The notes beneath the pieces were generated by a model, which ran no database searches, was not told where the DNA came from, and saw nothing but the letters and a program-made list of their open reading frames with translations. Both the position numbers and the translations under genes were made by a program. A DNA stretch of 64,000 nt from an uncultured Phycicoccus sp. (GTDB taxonomy: Bacteria; Actinomycetota; Actinomycetes; Actinomycetales; Dermatophilaceae), in assembly GCF_947495705.1 (NCBI RefSeq), contig NZ_CANLZR010000003.1, positions 310,001 through 374,000 on the forward strand. The letters run 5' to 3'. Positions 33,488 through 41,653 of the stretch are shown piece by piece (positions within the stretch are counted from its first letter, which is position 1; each line of letters starts with the position of its first letter).

Positions 33488-33567
33488 CGACGAGAACATG
33501 CCGCCTGCCCCCCCGCGCTCACGGCATGTCCTCGTCGTTCGACGAGTGGTATGGCTCACGGCATACC
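33488..33567. other. Structured intergenic element with a C-rich hairpin loop
   Basis: CGACGAGAACATGCCG (33488-33503) pairs with 33522-33537 over 16 bp with one A-C mismatch; the 18-base loop contains seven consecutive C residues. CTCGTCG (33531-33537) could instead pair with CGACGAG (33540-33546). A further hairpin is GGTATG (33548-33553) with CATACC (33562-33567). The 11-mer GCTCACGGCAT occurs twice (33517 and 33554). It may be a small RNA resembling the actinobacterial 6C class, or an operator between two divergent genes. Direction is not known. Confidence 0.45.
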
Positions 33568-33628
33568 CCGGGCGGACCCGTCGTTGGACCTGCTCGTGAC
33601 CATCTCCCCGCTTGCCGAAGAGGTACCG

Positions 33629-34654
33629 ATGACCGACAGCACCGCCGCCCGCCCCGACGCCCCCCGTGAGGTGCGGCTCGTCAGCCGGCCGGTCGGCTGG
33701 CCGACGCCGCTGGACTTCGAGCTCGTCGCGAGCGAGGTGCCCGACGTCGACGAGGGTCAGATCCGGGTCCGCAACGTCGTGATGTCGGTGGACCCGTACA
33801 TGCGGGGCCGGATGAGTGCTGCGAAGTCGTACGCCGCGCCGTTCGAGCTGGGGGAGGCGATGAGCGGCGGCGCCGTCGGGGTCGTCGAGGAGTCCCGCGC
33901 CGAGGGGTTCGCCCCGGGCGACCACGTGCTGCACGGGTTCGGCTGGCGCGAGGTGGCCGTGCTCGACGCGTCCGGTGCTCGGGTCATCGACGGCGAGGCC
34001 GCCCCCGCGTCGGCGTACCTCGGGGTGCTCGGGATGACCGGGCTCACCGCGTACGCCGGGCTCACCCGCATCGCCGACATCCGGGAGGGTGACGTCGTGT
34101 TCGTCTCCGGTGCCGCGGGTGCCGTCGGCGGCGCCGTGGGGCAGATCGCCAAGGCGCTCGGCGCCTCGCGGGTCATCGGCAGTGCCGGTTCGCCCGAGAA
34201 GGTGCGCCACCTCGTCGAGGACCTCGGCTTCGACGCCGCGTTCGACTACAAGGCGGGTCGAGTGTCCGCGCAGCTGCGCGAGGCGGCTCCCGACGGCATC
34301 GACGTGTACTTCGACAACGTCGGTGGTGGCCACCTCGAGGCGGCCATCGGCTCGCTGCGGCTCAACGGCCGGGTCGCCGTCTGCGGGATGATCTCGGTCT
34401 ACAACGACACCGAGCCCGCCCCGGGCCCGCGCAACCTCGCCCGCCTCATCCAGACCCGTGGCCGGATCCAGGGCTTCCTCGTCGGCGACCACTACGACCT
34501 CGCGGGCGAGTACTTCGGTCAGGCGGCGGGCTGGCTGGCCGACGGCACGCTCACCTCGCGGGAGACCTTCGTCGACGGCATCGAGAACGCCGTCGACGGG
34601 TTCCTCGGGGTGCTCAAGGGGGAGAACACCGGGAAGATGGTCGTCCGCCTCTGA
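33629..34654 (+). CDS. NADP-dependent zinc-independent MDR oxidoreductase (LTB4 reductase/curcumin reductase type)
   Basis: 341 aa. The MDR superfamily subgroup of 2-alkenal/prostaglandin-type reductases is recognised by RNVVMSVDPYMRGRMS near residue 50, YLGVLGMTGLTAYAGL, the nucleotide-binding VFVSGAAGAVGGAVGQIAKA with AxxGxxG-like glycines, and GIDVYFDNVGGGHLEAAI. No zinc-ligand Cys set is present. These cytosolic enzymes reduce activated C=C bonds of enones and aldehydes with NADPH. ATG 33629 follows AGAGG at a good distance and matches the family N-terminus; longer frames pass through the palindromic intergenic element. A TPR-like gene follows after 24 bases. Confidence 0.9.
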   Translation: MTDSTAARPDAPREVRLVSRPVGWPTPLDFELVASEVPDVDEGQIRVRNVVMSVDPYMRGRMSAAKSYAAPFELGEAMSGGAVGVVEESRAEGFAPGDHVLHGFGWREVAVLDASGARVIDGEAAPASAYLGVLGMTGLTAYAGLTRIADIREGDVVFVSGAAGAVGGAVGQIAKALGASRVIGSAGSPEKVRHLVEDLGFDAAFDYKAGRVSAQLREAAPDGIDVYFDNVGGGHLEAAIGSLRLNGRVAVCGMISVYNDTEPAPGPRNLARLIQTRGRIQGFLVGDHYDLAGEYFGQAAGWLADGTLTSRETFVDGIENAVDGFLGVLKGENTGKMVVRL

Positions 34655-34678
34655 TCGGCGGGGACCCGGGGAGGCGCC

Positions 34679-35485
34679 GTGCTCGTCGAGCAGCTGGACC
34701 AGTGGTGGGACATGTCCGACCCGGCCGGGTCGCGTGAGCGCTTCGAGGCGGCGCTCGCCGGGTCCGAGGGTGACGCGGCCTTGGTGCTGCGCACCCAGGT
34801 GGCCCGGACGTTCGGCCTGAGCGGGGACTTCGACCGGGCCCGCGAGACGCTGTCGGCGATGCGTGACGAGGTCGATGCGGCCGACCCCGAGGTCCGGGCG
34901 CGGTTCTGGCTCGAGTGGGGGCGCTGCGCGGCCTCCGCCGCGCACGATCCGGCCGCGATCACCGATGCGGCTCGGGCCGAGGCCGATTGTTCGTACACCC
35001 GCGCCGCCGAGGCCGCGCACGAGGGCGGGCTCGACGGGCTCGAGGTCGACGCCCTGCACATGCTCGCGTTCATTCCCACCGAGGCGGGCGAGCGGATCCG
35101 GCGCGGCCGCGTGGCGCTCGCGCTCGCCCTGTCGTCGGACCAGCCGGAGGCGCGCCGCTGGGAGGCCGGGCTCCGCAACAACCTGGGGTACGAGCTCGCC
35201 ACCGCCGGTGTGCACGACGCCGCGGCCGTCGAGCTCGGGCAGGCGCTTGCCCTGACCCGTGACGGTGGGGACGACGAGGCGGTGCGCATCGCCGAGTGGA
35301 TGGTCGCCTGGAACGCCCGGCTGGCCGGGGACCTGGACACCGCTCTCGGCATCCAGCGACGGCTCGAGGCCGAGTGGGAGGCGGCCGGCTCGTCGGACCC
35401 GTACGTCTGGTCCGAGCTCGCCGCCATCCACGACGCGCGCGGTGACGCCGAGACGGCCGAGCGCTACCGCCGCCTCACCTCGTAG
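34679..35485 (+). CDS. TPR-like helical repeat protein, function unknown
   Basis: 268 aa, GTG start. The sequence is all-helical with tetratricopeptide-type spacing: ARTFGLSGDFDRARETLSAM, LGYELATAGVHDAAAVELGQ and LAAIHDARGDAETAERYRRL. It has no signal peptide or catalytic motif. Proteins of this length and pattern (N-terminal DQWWDMSDPAGSRERF-type opening) occur as cytosolic scaffolds in actinobacteria, but I do not recognise a named family. It follows the oxidoreductase gene after 24 bases, so cotranscription is possible. Confidence 0.75.
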   Translation: MLVEQLDQWWDMSDPAGSRERFEAALAGSEGDAALVLRTQVARTFGLSGDFDRARETLSAMRDEVDAADPEVRARFWLEWGRCAASAAHDPAAITDAARAEADCSYTRAAEAAHEGGLDGLEVDALHMLAFIPTEAGERIRRGRVALALALSSDQPEARRWEAGLRNNLGYELATAGVHDAAAVELGQALALTRDGGDDEAVRIAEWMVAWNARLAGDLDTALGIQRRLEAEWEAAGSSDPYVWSELAAIHDARGDAETAERYRRLTS

Positions 35486-35710
35486 GTCCAGGCTGCGGGC
35501 TGCTACTGGAGAGCGTGCTGGACACTCCCTGGGCGATTCCTGAGACGTTGCTGAATGCCCGTCGCCTCGGCGACGGCATCATCTTCCGATTCCCCGTCGG
35601 GCTGGGCCCGGTGGGGCTACGCTCGCCGCTTATCACGACCGCACGTGAACCGCAGGGGCTGTGGTCTCACCGCGGCGGCCACCGGCCGCTTCGACTCGAG
35701 GAGAACCTGC

Positions 35711-36241
35711 ATGAACTCCCTGCCCCGCAAAGCCTGGGTCGTCACCGGAGCGCTCGGCGCCATCGCCCTGACCGGGTCGGTCGCGGCCTCCGCGACCGCT
35801 GCCGAGACGGCGTCCCGGACCAGCGCGACGAGCAAGGTCGCCACGGCCTCGGCCGCCGTCGAGAGGGCCACCGCGGCCCAGGAGAAGGCCGCGGCCAAGG
35901 CTCGGGCCGCCAAGGCGAAGGCTGCCGAGACCCGCGCCGCGGCGGCGAAGGCCGCCGCCGCCAAGGCCGCCGCGAAGGCCAAGAAGGCCAAGGCCGCCGC
36001 CAAGAAGGCCAAGGCCGCCGAAGCCAAGGCACGGGCCGCCGCCGCGAAGGCAGCGGCAGCGGCGGAGTCGCAGGACGCGACCGTGTCCGCGGCCTCCCCG
36101 GCCTCGGCCGTCACGCCTGCCAGCCCGGCATCGGCGCAGAGCGCGGCTTCCCCGGCGAGCGCCCCGAGCGCCGCCAGTGGCGCCAGTGCCGCATCGCCGG
36201 CCAGCGCGTCCAGCCCCGCTTCCGCGCCCAGCGCCGACTGA
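35711..36241 (+). CDS. Exported Ala/Lys-rich low-complexity protein
   Basis: 176 aa. ATG 35711 follows GAGGAG and opens a signal peptide (WVVTGALGAIALTGSVAASA). The mature part is almost only Ala, Lys, Arg, Glu: a 100-residue heptad-rich helix of AAKAKAA-type repeats like the histone H1 tail, then a 65-residue Ser/Ala/Pro tail with repeating SPAS, SAAS and APSA units. It may be an exported DNA- or polyanion-binding protein, or a wall-spanning rod; both are guesses. Low complexity makes family assignment unsafe. The reading frame is supported by the clear start and the export signal. The APH-like gene starts 36 bases later. Confidence 0.65.
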   Translation: MNSLPRKAWVVTGALGAIALTGSVAASATAAETASRTSATSKVATASAAVERATAAQEKAAAKARAAKAKAAETRAAAAKAAAAKAAAKAKKAKAAAKKAKAAEAKARAAAAKAAAAAESQDATVSAASPASAVTPASPASAQSAASPASAPSAASGASAASPASASSPASAPSAD

Positions 36242-36277
36242 CCCGATCGCCCGTGCGCGCACGCCGGAGGCCCCTGA

Positions 36278-37498
36278 ATGCGCCGAGGGGACCACGGCGT
36301 GCGCGTCGGTGAGGCGGACGTCCTCGCGCTGCTCACCGGCCCCGACGCCCGCGACGTGCTCGACCTCGCGCTGAACACCGCCGGTGTCGCGGTGACAGAC
36401 CACCGCGTCCACGCCGTCCAGCACCGGCCCGGCGACGGTGTCACCGTGGGCTACCGCGTGTGGGTCAGCGCAGGAGACGCCGACGCCGATGACCGCGTGG
36501 CCGAGGAGTACATGCTGGTCAGCTCGACAGCCGGCCGCGACGTGCCCGACGACAGCCCGGGCGTCGTGCGCCTCGATGGGCCCGACGGTCGCCTCCTCGT
36601 CTGGCGGCACCCCCAGGACCCCGCCCTGCCGGCACTCGGGACGGCCTGCGTTCCCGCGACGGTCGAGCCGCTGGTTCCGGGGGAGGGCCCCGTCACCGAT
36701 CTCGTCCTCGTCGGCTACCGCCCGCTGCGCCGCGCGGTGCTCCGCGTCGAGCGGGGCGACACGACGGCCTACGTCAAGGTGCTGCGACCTGCCGGACGCG
36801 GTGGCGCCCCGGACGTCCTGCACCGCCACTGCCTGCTGGCGGCGGCCGGCGCGCCGGTCCCGCGGGTGCTCGCCTCGAGCGCGGACGGGCTCGTGGTCCT
36901 GGAGCGCGCACCGGGCATCCCGTTGGTCGACGCGGTCGGTGCCGACGACGCCGAGGGGCTCGAGCTCGCCGACCTCCTCGCTGTCCTGGACGCCCTGCCT
37001 GACGCCGTCGTCGACCTGCCACCCCGGCCGGCGTGGTCGCAGCGCGCGAAGGACTATGCGTCCGCCGTCGCGGCTTCCGGTCGATGGGGTGACCGGGCGA
37101 CCGCCTTGGGGGCGGCCGTGCGCGAGCGGTCCGCTGTCGTCGACCTCGGGCCGGTCGTGGCGACCCACGGCGACTTCCACGAGGGCCAGCTCACCGTGCG
37201 TCGGGTCGCGGGGCGGTGGCGGGTCGCCGGTCTGCTCGACGTCGACACCGTCGGTCCGGGGCACCGGGTCGACGACCTGGCCTGCCTCGTGGCGCACGCG
37301 CTCGCCCTCGGTCCGGCCGGTGCCGTGGTGGCCGAGCGATGGGAGAACCAGGCCCGCGAGGTCGTCGATCCCGCCGCGCTGGGGGTGCGGACGGCCGGCG
37401 TGCTGCTCTCGCTCGTGGCAGGCGCGGTACATGCGACCGGCAGTGCGGTGTCGGTGGAGGGCCTGCTCGACGCGGCCGAGGCGCGGCTCGACCCCTGA
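36278..37498 (+). CDS. Aminoglycoside phosphotransferase (APH)-family protein
   Basis: 406 aa, longer than a simple APH enzyme. The kinase C-lobe is clear: VVATHGDFHEGQLTVRR with the catalytic Asp (near residue 297; the usual Asn is replaced by Gln) and VAGLLDVDTVGPGHRVDDLA with the metal-site Asp. An N-lobe-like segment is VLRVERGDTTAYVKVLRP near residues 150-170, and the first 130 residues form an extra domain. Similar long proteins in actinobacteria are annotated as phosphotransferases of unknown substrate. ATG 36278 follows GGAGG. The 305 bases after it hold no gene. Confidence 0.72.
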   Translation: MRRGDHGVRVGEADVLALLTGPDARDVLDLALNTAGVAVTDHRVHAVQHRPGDGVTVGYRVWVSAGDADADDRVAEEYMLVSSTAGRDVPDDSPGVVRLDGPDGRLLVWRHPQDPALPALGTACVPATVEPLVPGEGPVTDLVLVGYRPLRRAVLRVERGDTTAYVKVLRPAGRGGAPDVLHRHCLLAAAGAPVPRVLASSADGLVVLERAPGIPLVDAVGADDAEGLELADLLAVLDALPDAVVDLPPRPAWSQRAKDYASAVAASGRWGDRATALGAAVRERSAVVDLGPVVATHGDFHEGQLTVRRVAGRWRVAGLLDVDTVGPGHRVDDLACLVAHALALGPAGAVVAERWENQAREVVDPAALGVRTAGVLLSLVAGAVHATGSAVSVEGLLDAAEARLDP

Positions 37499-37803
37499 CG
37501 CCTGCGGCTCGCGAACCGGGGTGCAGGCGCCCGCGCGTAGCCACAGCGGTGCGACGAATGGGGGTGGGGACGCCGGTTTCCCGCGCCGCTGAGTGCAGCC
37601 CTGCGGAGGGCCCCGCCACGTCGACGATGCGGGACGGGCGGCGACGACCCGCTGGCGAGGGAGCTCGCGGCGCGCTTCCCGGCACCGGCGTCCCGGGCGG
37701 CAGGCGCGCTTCCTCGACCTGTCGTGACCCGGGCCCAGCCGATAGCCTGTGTGGATGGTCCCCCGGGACCAGGACGCACGTCATTTCGGACGTCGGGACG
37801 CCT
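37499..37803. other. Non-coding gap before the unknown five-gene cassette
   Basis: No convincing reading frame lies in these 305 bases. Near the end, TAGCCT (37743-37748) could be a -10 box, but no good -35 is seen at normal spacing. Eight bases later TGGTCCC (37756-37762) and GGGACCA (37765-37771) form a dyad with a 2-base centre, which could be an operator for the downstream cassette. Confidence 0.4.
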
Positions 37804-39090
37804 ATGCGCGAATATCCGTACTCCTTCCACGTGGCCCTCGACGGGAACGGGCTCAACGGCCTCGAGGGACGGGCCGGCGTGTGCCTCTTCCGGTACGACC
37901 CGGCCAGCGGCGACCACGCCTACAAGGCGAGGTACTTCGGCGGCGCCTCCGGGGGCCACGCCCCGAGTGTCGACCCGAGTCGGCGCGTGGGCTTCCTCGG
38001 CAACACCGGCCAGCACCTGCTGTTCTACGACCTCGCCACCCTCGACGAGGCCGACCGCATCTCCACGCTGCGCTTCGAGGTACCGGACACGACGGCCAAG
38101 AGCAGCACCCACCTGGTGTGGCTCGACGAGACCGAGTTCGTCACCAGCATCGGCGAGCACCTGTGGAAGTTCGACGTCAACCGACTGGCCAAGGCGGACC
38201 TCATCGCGCCTCACCAGGTCAAGGTGCCGCACGCGATGAAGCGCACGGCATCCGGCCGCTACATCGTCTACGGGGGGATGGACCACCCCGAGCGAGGTGA
38301 GGCCCGCGAGGTCGGGATCCTCGACACCCACAGCGGGGAGGTCCGGCACGTCACGCTGCCCACGACCTGCTGGCACCTCGTCTGCCACCCCGTGCTCGAC
38401 GTCTTCTATGCCATCAGCTTCCGCGTGCACCCTGCCGATCGCAGCGACTACGGCCACTGGGGGACGGCGTGGCTGCGCCAGTACGCCTTCGAGGTCGACG
38501 CGGAGCACGGCCAGGTGCTGCGCCACTGGGCGGCAGACCGGGATGTGCCGGCGCACATCAACTCCGACGTGACGATCTCGGACTCCGAGCTGATCTTCTG
38601 CACGGGGGGCAGCCAGACGGTCGTCCTCGTGGACCTCGCGACGATGACGCAGCACCGGCTCATCGACGAGAACCCCGGGCCGCTCGGCTCGTGGGAGTTC
38701 CCGCGGCAGTCGCTCAACACGGTCGGCGAGAGCTTCGTCCGCGGCAACTTCTTCACCAACTCCCACCTCTACGGCGAGGCCCTGCGAGTCAGCCGCGGCT
38801 CGCTCATCGACGGCATCTATGCCTGCCAGCTCTCCGCGGACCAGACCCTGCTCTTCACCGCCAACCGTGGGCAGAACCACATCACCGTCTACGACTACCC
38901 GTCCCTGCGCTTGCGCGACCGGATCGTCATGCCTGACCTGCACGAGCTGGACGACGGCCTGGCCGAATGGGCGGACCCCCGGCTGGGGTTCCACCACTCC
39001 TACCTCGTCAGCCCCGAGCCGGCCGTCCGCGCCGAGCCCGCTGCCCGCCCCGACCCCGACCCCTCACGCCCAGGAGGCCGCCATGGCTGA
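37804..39090 (+). CDS. Cytoplasmic beta-propeller-like protein of unknown function
   Basis: 428 aa, no signal peptide. The N-terminus MREYPYSFHVALDGNGLNGL leads into repeated strand units such as GFLGNTGQHLLFYDLATLDE, HLVWLDETEFVTSIGEHLWK, SGRYIVYGGMDHPERGEARE and YACQLSADQTLLFTANRGQN, the look of a seven-bladed propeller. Many His, Asp and Trp residues are spread through it (for example TTCWHLVCHPVLDVFY), which could bind metal or a cofactor, but no named family was recognised. The ATG at 37804 has only a weak upstream site; it is the first gene of a tight plus-strand cassette and its last codons overlap the next gene by eight bases. Confidence 0.75.
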   Translation: MREYPYSFHVALDGNGLNGLEGRAGVCLFRYDPASGDHAYKARYFGGASGGHAPSVDPSRRVGFLGNTGQHLLFYDLATLDEADRISTLRFEVPDTTAKSSTHLVWLDETEFVTSIGEHLWKFDVNRLAKADLIAPHQVKVPHAMKRTASGRYIVYGGMDHPERGEAREVGILDTHSGEVRHVTLPTTCWHLVCHPVLDVFYAISFRVHPADRSDYGHWGTAWLRQYAFEVDAEHGQVLRHWAADRDVPAHINSDVTISDSELIFCTGGSQTVVLVDLATMTQHRLIDENPGPLGSWEFPRQSLNTVGESFVRGNFFTNSHLYGEALRVSRGSLIDGIYACQLSADQTLLFTANRGQNHITVYDYPSLRLRDRIVMPDLHELDDGLAEWADPRLGFHHSYLVSPEPAVRAEPAARPDPDPSRPGGRHG

Positions 39091-39505
39091 CTTCTCCGTC
39101 GACACCTCGGTCATCGGCCCCGTCGTCAGCGACGTCACCGCCGACGTCACGAGCACCCTGGCCGGCCTCGACGACATGAGCCTCACCCTGGCTGGAGGTA
39201 CGACGACGACACTGGCCGGTGGGACGACGACGACGCTCGCCGGCGAGAACACCGTGCACTCGGACGCGACGATCACCCTTACGCCGGTGACGACGACCTC
39301 GAGCGTGGACCTCAAGCCGGTGGCGCTCGACTCGTGCGTCCGGCTCGAGCTCGCGCCGGCACCGCCCACCGAGGTGCACTCGCCCTACGAGCAGCGCTGG
39401 GCCTGGTCGGTCATGGGGTTCGAGCTCTTCGCCCTCACCGTCCAGGGCTCGATGTCGACGCACGTCCGCCCGGAGCCGCACGGCGCCACGGTGATCGAGC
39501 TCTGA
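39083..39505 (+). CDS. Thr-rich repeat protein of unknown function
   Basis: 140 aa. ATG 39083 follows AGGAGG (39072-39077). Residues 34-54 hold three successive TLAGGTTT-type units (TLAGGTTT, TLAGGTTT, TLAGENTV), with DNA encoding runs of ACG codons, followed by more Thr-rich strands (TITLTPVTTTSSVDLKPVAL). The C-terminal half is different: SPYEQRWAWSVMGFELFAL is aromatic and may form a beta-sheet or a surface that contacts a partner. No signal peptide is seen. It overlaps the propeller gene by eight bases and ends six bases before the next gene. No family recognised. Confidence 0.65.
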   Translation: MADFSVDTSVIGPVVSDVTADVTSTLAGLDDMSLTLAGGTTTTLAGGTTTTLAGENTVHSDATITLTPVTTTSSVDLKPVALDSCVRLELAPAPPTEVHSPYEQRWAWSVMGFELFALTVQGSMSTHVRPEPHGATVIEL

Positions 39506-39511
39506 CCGGCC

Positions 39512-40165
39512 ATGGCCACCGCGCGACGCTCGAAGCGATCAGCCCCACCGACCGACGCCATCGTCCTCAGTGGCCCACCGACGAGCCTGCACGCGACGGT
39601 CACCGTCGAGAACACCTCCGAGGGACGTCTCGCGGTCCGCGGCGCCACGCTCCACCTCGACGACGGGACGCCGGTACCCGGGGTCGCGGGGGCGGTCATC
39701 AGCGCCGGCTCCACCGCGAGCCTTCCGGTCCGGGTATCGCTCGACCCGACGACGGCACCGGGCACGTATGCCGCGGAACTCGAGGTCAGCGGGGCACGCC
39801 GGTCCGCCGTCATCCGGGTCCAGACCCGGCTGGCCCTGTCGGTGAGCCCCGACGAGGTGCTGGCTGTCGCCGGGCGGCATCCGATCGATCTCGACGTCGC
39901 CAACGACGGCAACGTCGCCATCCCCCTCGCCCGCCGGGTGGTCGCCCCCACCGACGACGGGCGAGGGGAGCCCGGCCCCGAGGTCACCCTCGAGGTCGAC
40001 AACCCGACGACGCTCGAGCCCGGCGACCAGGTGACCCTCTCGGGCCGGCTGGACGTCCCCCACGGCCTCGACCCGGCCCGCCGGCACGCCGCCCGGGTTC
40101 CGGTCGGCGTCGCCGACCTCGTCGTCCTCGTGCTCCCTCACACAGAAACGGAGACCCCGTCATGA
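39512..40165 (+). CDS. Protein with two tandem Ig-like (NEW3-type) domains, function unknown
   Basis: 217 aa without a signal peptide or membrane helix. After a short basic start (ATARRSKRSAPP) two beta-sandwich units follow: the first with TVTVENTSEGRLAVRGATLH and SLPVRVSLDPTTAPGTYAAE, the second with PIDLDVANDGNVAIPLARRV and LEPGDQVTLSGRLDVPHGLD. These show the N-x-G/T turn and alternate hydrophobic pattern of NEW3/CARDB-like domains, normally found outside the cell; here no export signal exists. It starts six bases after the Thr-rich gene and overlaps the next by four (ATGA). Confidence 0.68.
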   Translation: MATARRSKRSAPPTDAIVLSGPPTSLHATVTVENTSEGRLAVRGATLHLDDGTPVPGVAGAVISAGSTASLPVRVSLDPTTAPGTYAAELEVSGARRSAVIRVQTRLALSVSPDEVLAVAGRHPIDLDVANDGNVAIPLARRVVAPTDDGRGEPGPEVTLEVDNPTTLEPGDQVTLSGRLDVPHGLDPARRHAARVPVGVADLVVLVLPHTETETPS

Positions 40166-40845
40166 CCACCAGTGCCCCCGATCTCATCACGACCTTGACC
40201 ACCGGCTGGGCCGACGCGGTCCAGCAGTGGTCCGACCAGTCCCAGGCCATGTGGGAGCAATGGGGAGTGGCCCCGTGGGCGCCCCCGGCCGGCCCCCGGC
40301 CCTCCGGCCGTCGAGCAGGAGGGTCGCGTCCGCGGCACCGGCCCGGCCATGAGCACCACCCGGGGCACGAGCGGCACGACCACGGCTGCGAGTGCGAGAC
40401 CGACGTGTGTGCGTGCTGCGTCCCCGACGCCGACATCGTCCTGCACGCCCGGGCGGGGGAGCGGCGCGTCATCCCGTTCGTCCTGCACAACCGGTGGCGC
40501 CGGGACCGAGAGGTCGGCGTCGAGGTCGGGCCCTGGCACCGCTGCAGTGGTGCGGAGCTGAACATCCAGGCCGAGGTCGACGGCGAGGGGTTCACCCTGG
40601 GGCCGTGCGAGGACCGGGTCGTGCGGCTCCTCCTGACCGTTGCCAGTGCGGACGAGGCGGACGAGGCGGCCGAGGCGGAGGAGAAGGGCGAGCCGCCGGT
40701 CCGGTTCGCCGACGTCGGTCAGTGCTCGAGCGCGTACGCCGATGTGCGGTTCGAGGGGTGCGCGCGCCCCCAGCGGGTCGCCGTCGTCGTCGAGCCCGCC
40801 GCGTGCAACGCGGTCGAGGTGGGGTGCGACTGCGGGTGCTGCTGA
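40162..40845 (+). CDS. His/Cys-rich, probable metal-binding protein with Ig-like domain
   Basis: 227 aa. The first 45 residues form an amphipathic helix with many aromatic and Gln residues (TGWADAVQQWSDQSQAMWEQ). A basic Pro/Arg linker follows, then a cluster HRPGHEHHPGHERHDHGCEC and a Cys group ETDVCACC, a good metal site. The rest is an Ig-like unit (VLHARAGERRVIPFVLHNRW, LLLTVAS) with a last Cys cluster GCDCGCC at the end. No signal peptide is visible. The next gene encodes a protein with the same helix-plus-Ig plan, so the two are likely paralogous. No family recognised. Confidence 0.68.
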   Translation: MTTSAPDLITTLTTGWADAVQQWSDQSQAMWEQWGVAPWAPPAGPRPSGRRAGGSRPRHRPGHEHHPGHERHDHGCECETDVCACCVPDADIVLHARAGERRVIPFVLHNRWRRDREVGVEVGPWHRCSGAELNIQAEVDGEGFTLGPCEDRVVRLLLTVASADEADEAAEAEEKGEPPVRFADVGQCSSAYADVRFEGCARPQRVAVVVEPAACNAVEVGCDCGCC

Positions 40846-40894
40846 CGAGGACGGTGGAGATGCTTCCTGCACGGACGAGCGGAGAGGACCAGCG

Positions 40895-41653
40895 ATGAAT
40901 TCACGCACGACGGATCCCGAGGAGAGCCTCGCCCGGCTGGGCGAACTGGCGCGTCGAGCGCTCCAGGCGCAGGCCGACGCCGCCAAGCAGTCCATCGAGC
41001 TCGGCCGGGCGGTCCTCTCGCCCGGCGCGGACCCGGGTGCCACCGGCCGCGCCTGGGCGGAAGCGGTGGGTCGGGAGGGAGCGCGCTACTGGCGTGAGGT
41101 CGGGACCCTGGGAATGGACGTGGCCGGGCAGGTCGTCACCATCGGCAGCCGCAGCGTCGCCCGCGTGCTCGGCGAGACCCAGGCAGCGGTCGACCGCACC
41201 CGCCGGCAGCGCTCGTCGGGTGGCTCGGCCGGCTCCGCGGGCGCGGCCGCTCACGACGACGCTGCCGAGCCGGCCACTGGCCGCCCGGTCGCCGAGCGCC
41301 GGTCAGCGGCCGCGAACGCGGCCGCGAGCCCGGCGCCGCACGTCGCCGTCGGCCTCCGTGCGGCACCCGGAGGGACCGCCACGGGGACGGTCGTGCTGGC
41401 CAACCAGCACGCCCGGGCGCGACGGGTCGTCCTGACGCCGGGCGAGGTCCTGCGGGAGCCGGCCCGCGACGTCGCGCTCCCGGTGCGGGTCGACCCGGCC
41501 GGGGTGACGATCCCCGCGCACGGCGAGCAGACCGTGACCGTCGAGGTCGCCGTTCCCGAGGACGTGGTCCGCTCCGGTGAGCGGTACGTCGGGGAGATCC
41601 AGGTCACCGGGGGCGTCGAGGCGGTCGTCGACGTGGTGATCGACCTGGACTGA
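40895..41653 (+). CDS. Phasin-like helical N-terminus plus Ig-like domain, function unknown
   Basis: 252 aa. ATG 40895 follows GGAGAGG (40881-40887). Residues 1-100 are helical: ARRALQAQADAAKQSIELGR and YWREVGTLGMDVAGQVVTIG resemble phasins, the proteins that coat polyhydroxyalkanoate granules. A Ser/Ala/Arg linker follows, and residues about 145-250 form an Ig-like domain (TGTVVLANQHARARRVVLTP, VTIPAHGEQTVTVEVAVPED) like that of the preceding gene product. Granule coating is possible but no PHA synthase gene is in the window. Its last 50 bases lie antisense over the 3 prime end of the epimerase gene. Confidence 0.68.
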   Translation: MNSRTTDPEESLARLGELARRALQAQADAAKQSIELGRAVLSPGADPGATGRAWAEAVGREGARYWREVGTLGMDVAGQVVTIGSRSVARVLGETQAAVDRTRRQRSSGGSAGSAGAAAHDDAAEPATGRPVAERRSAAANAAASPAPHVAVGLRAAPGGTATGTVVLANQHARARRVVLTPGEVLREPARDVALPVRVDPAGVTIPAHGEQTVTVEVAVPEDVVRSGERYVGEIQVTGGVEAVVDVVIDLD

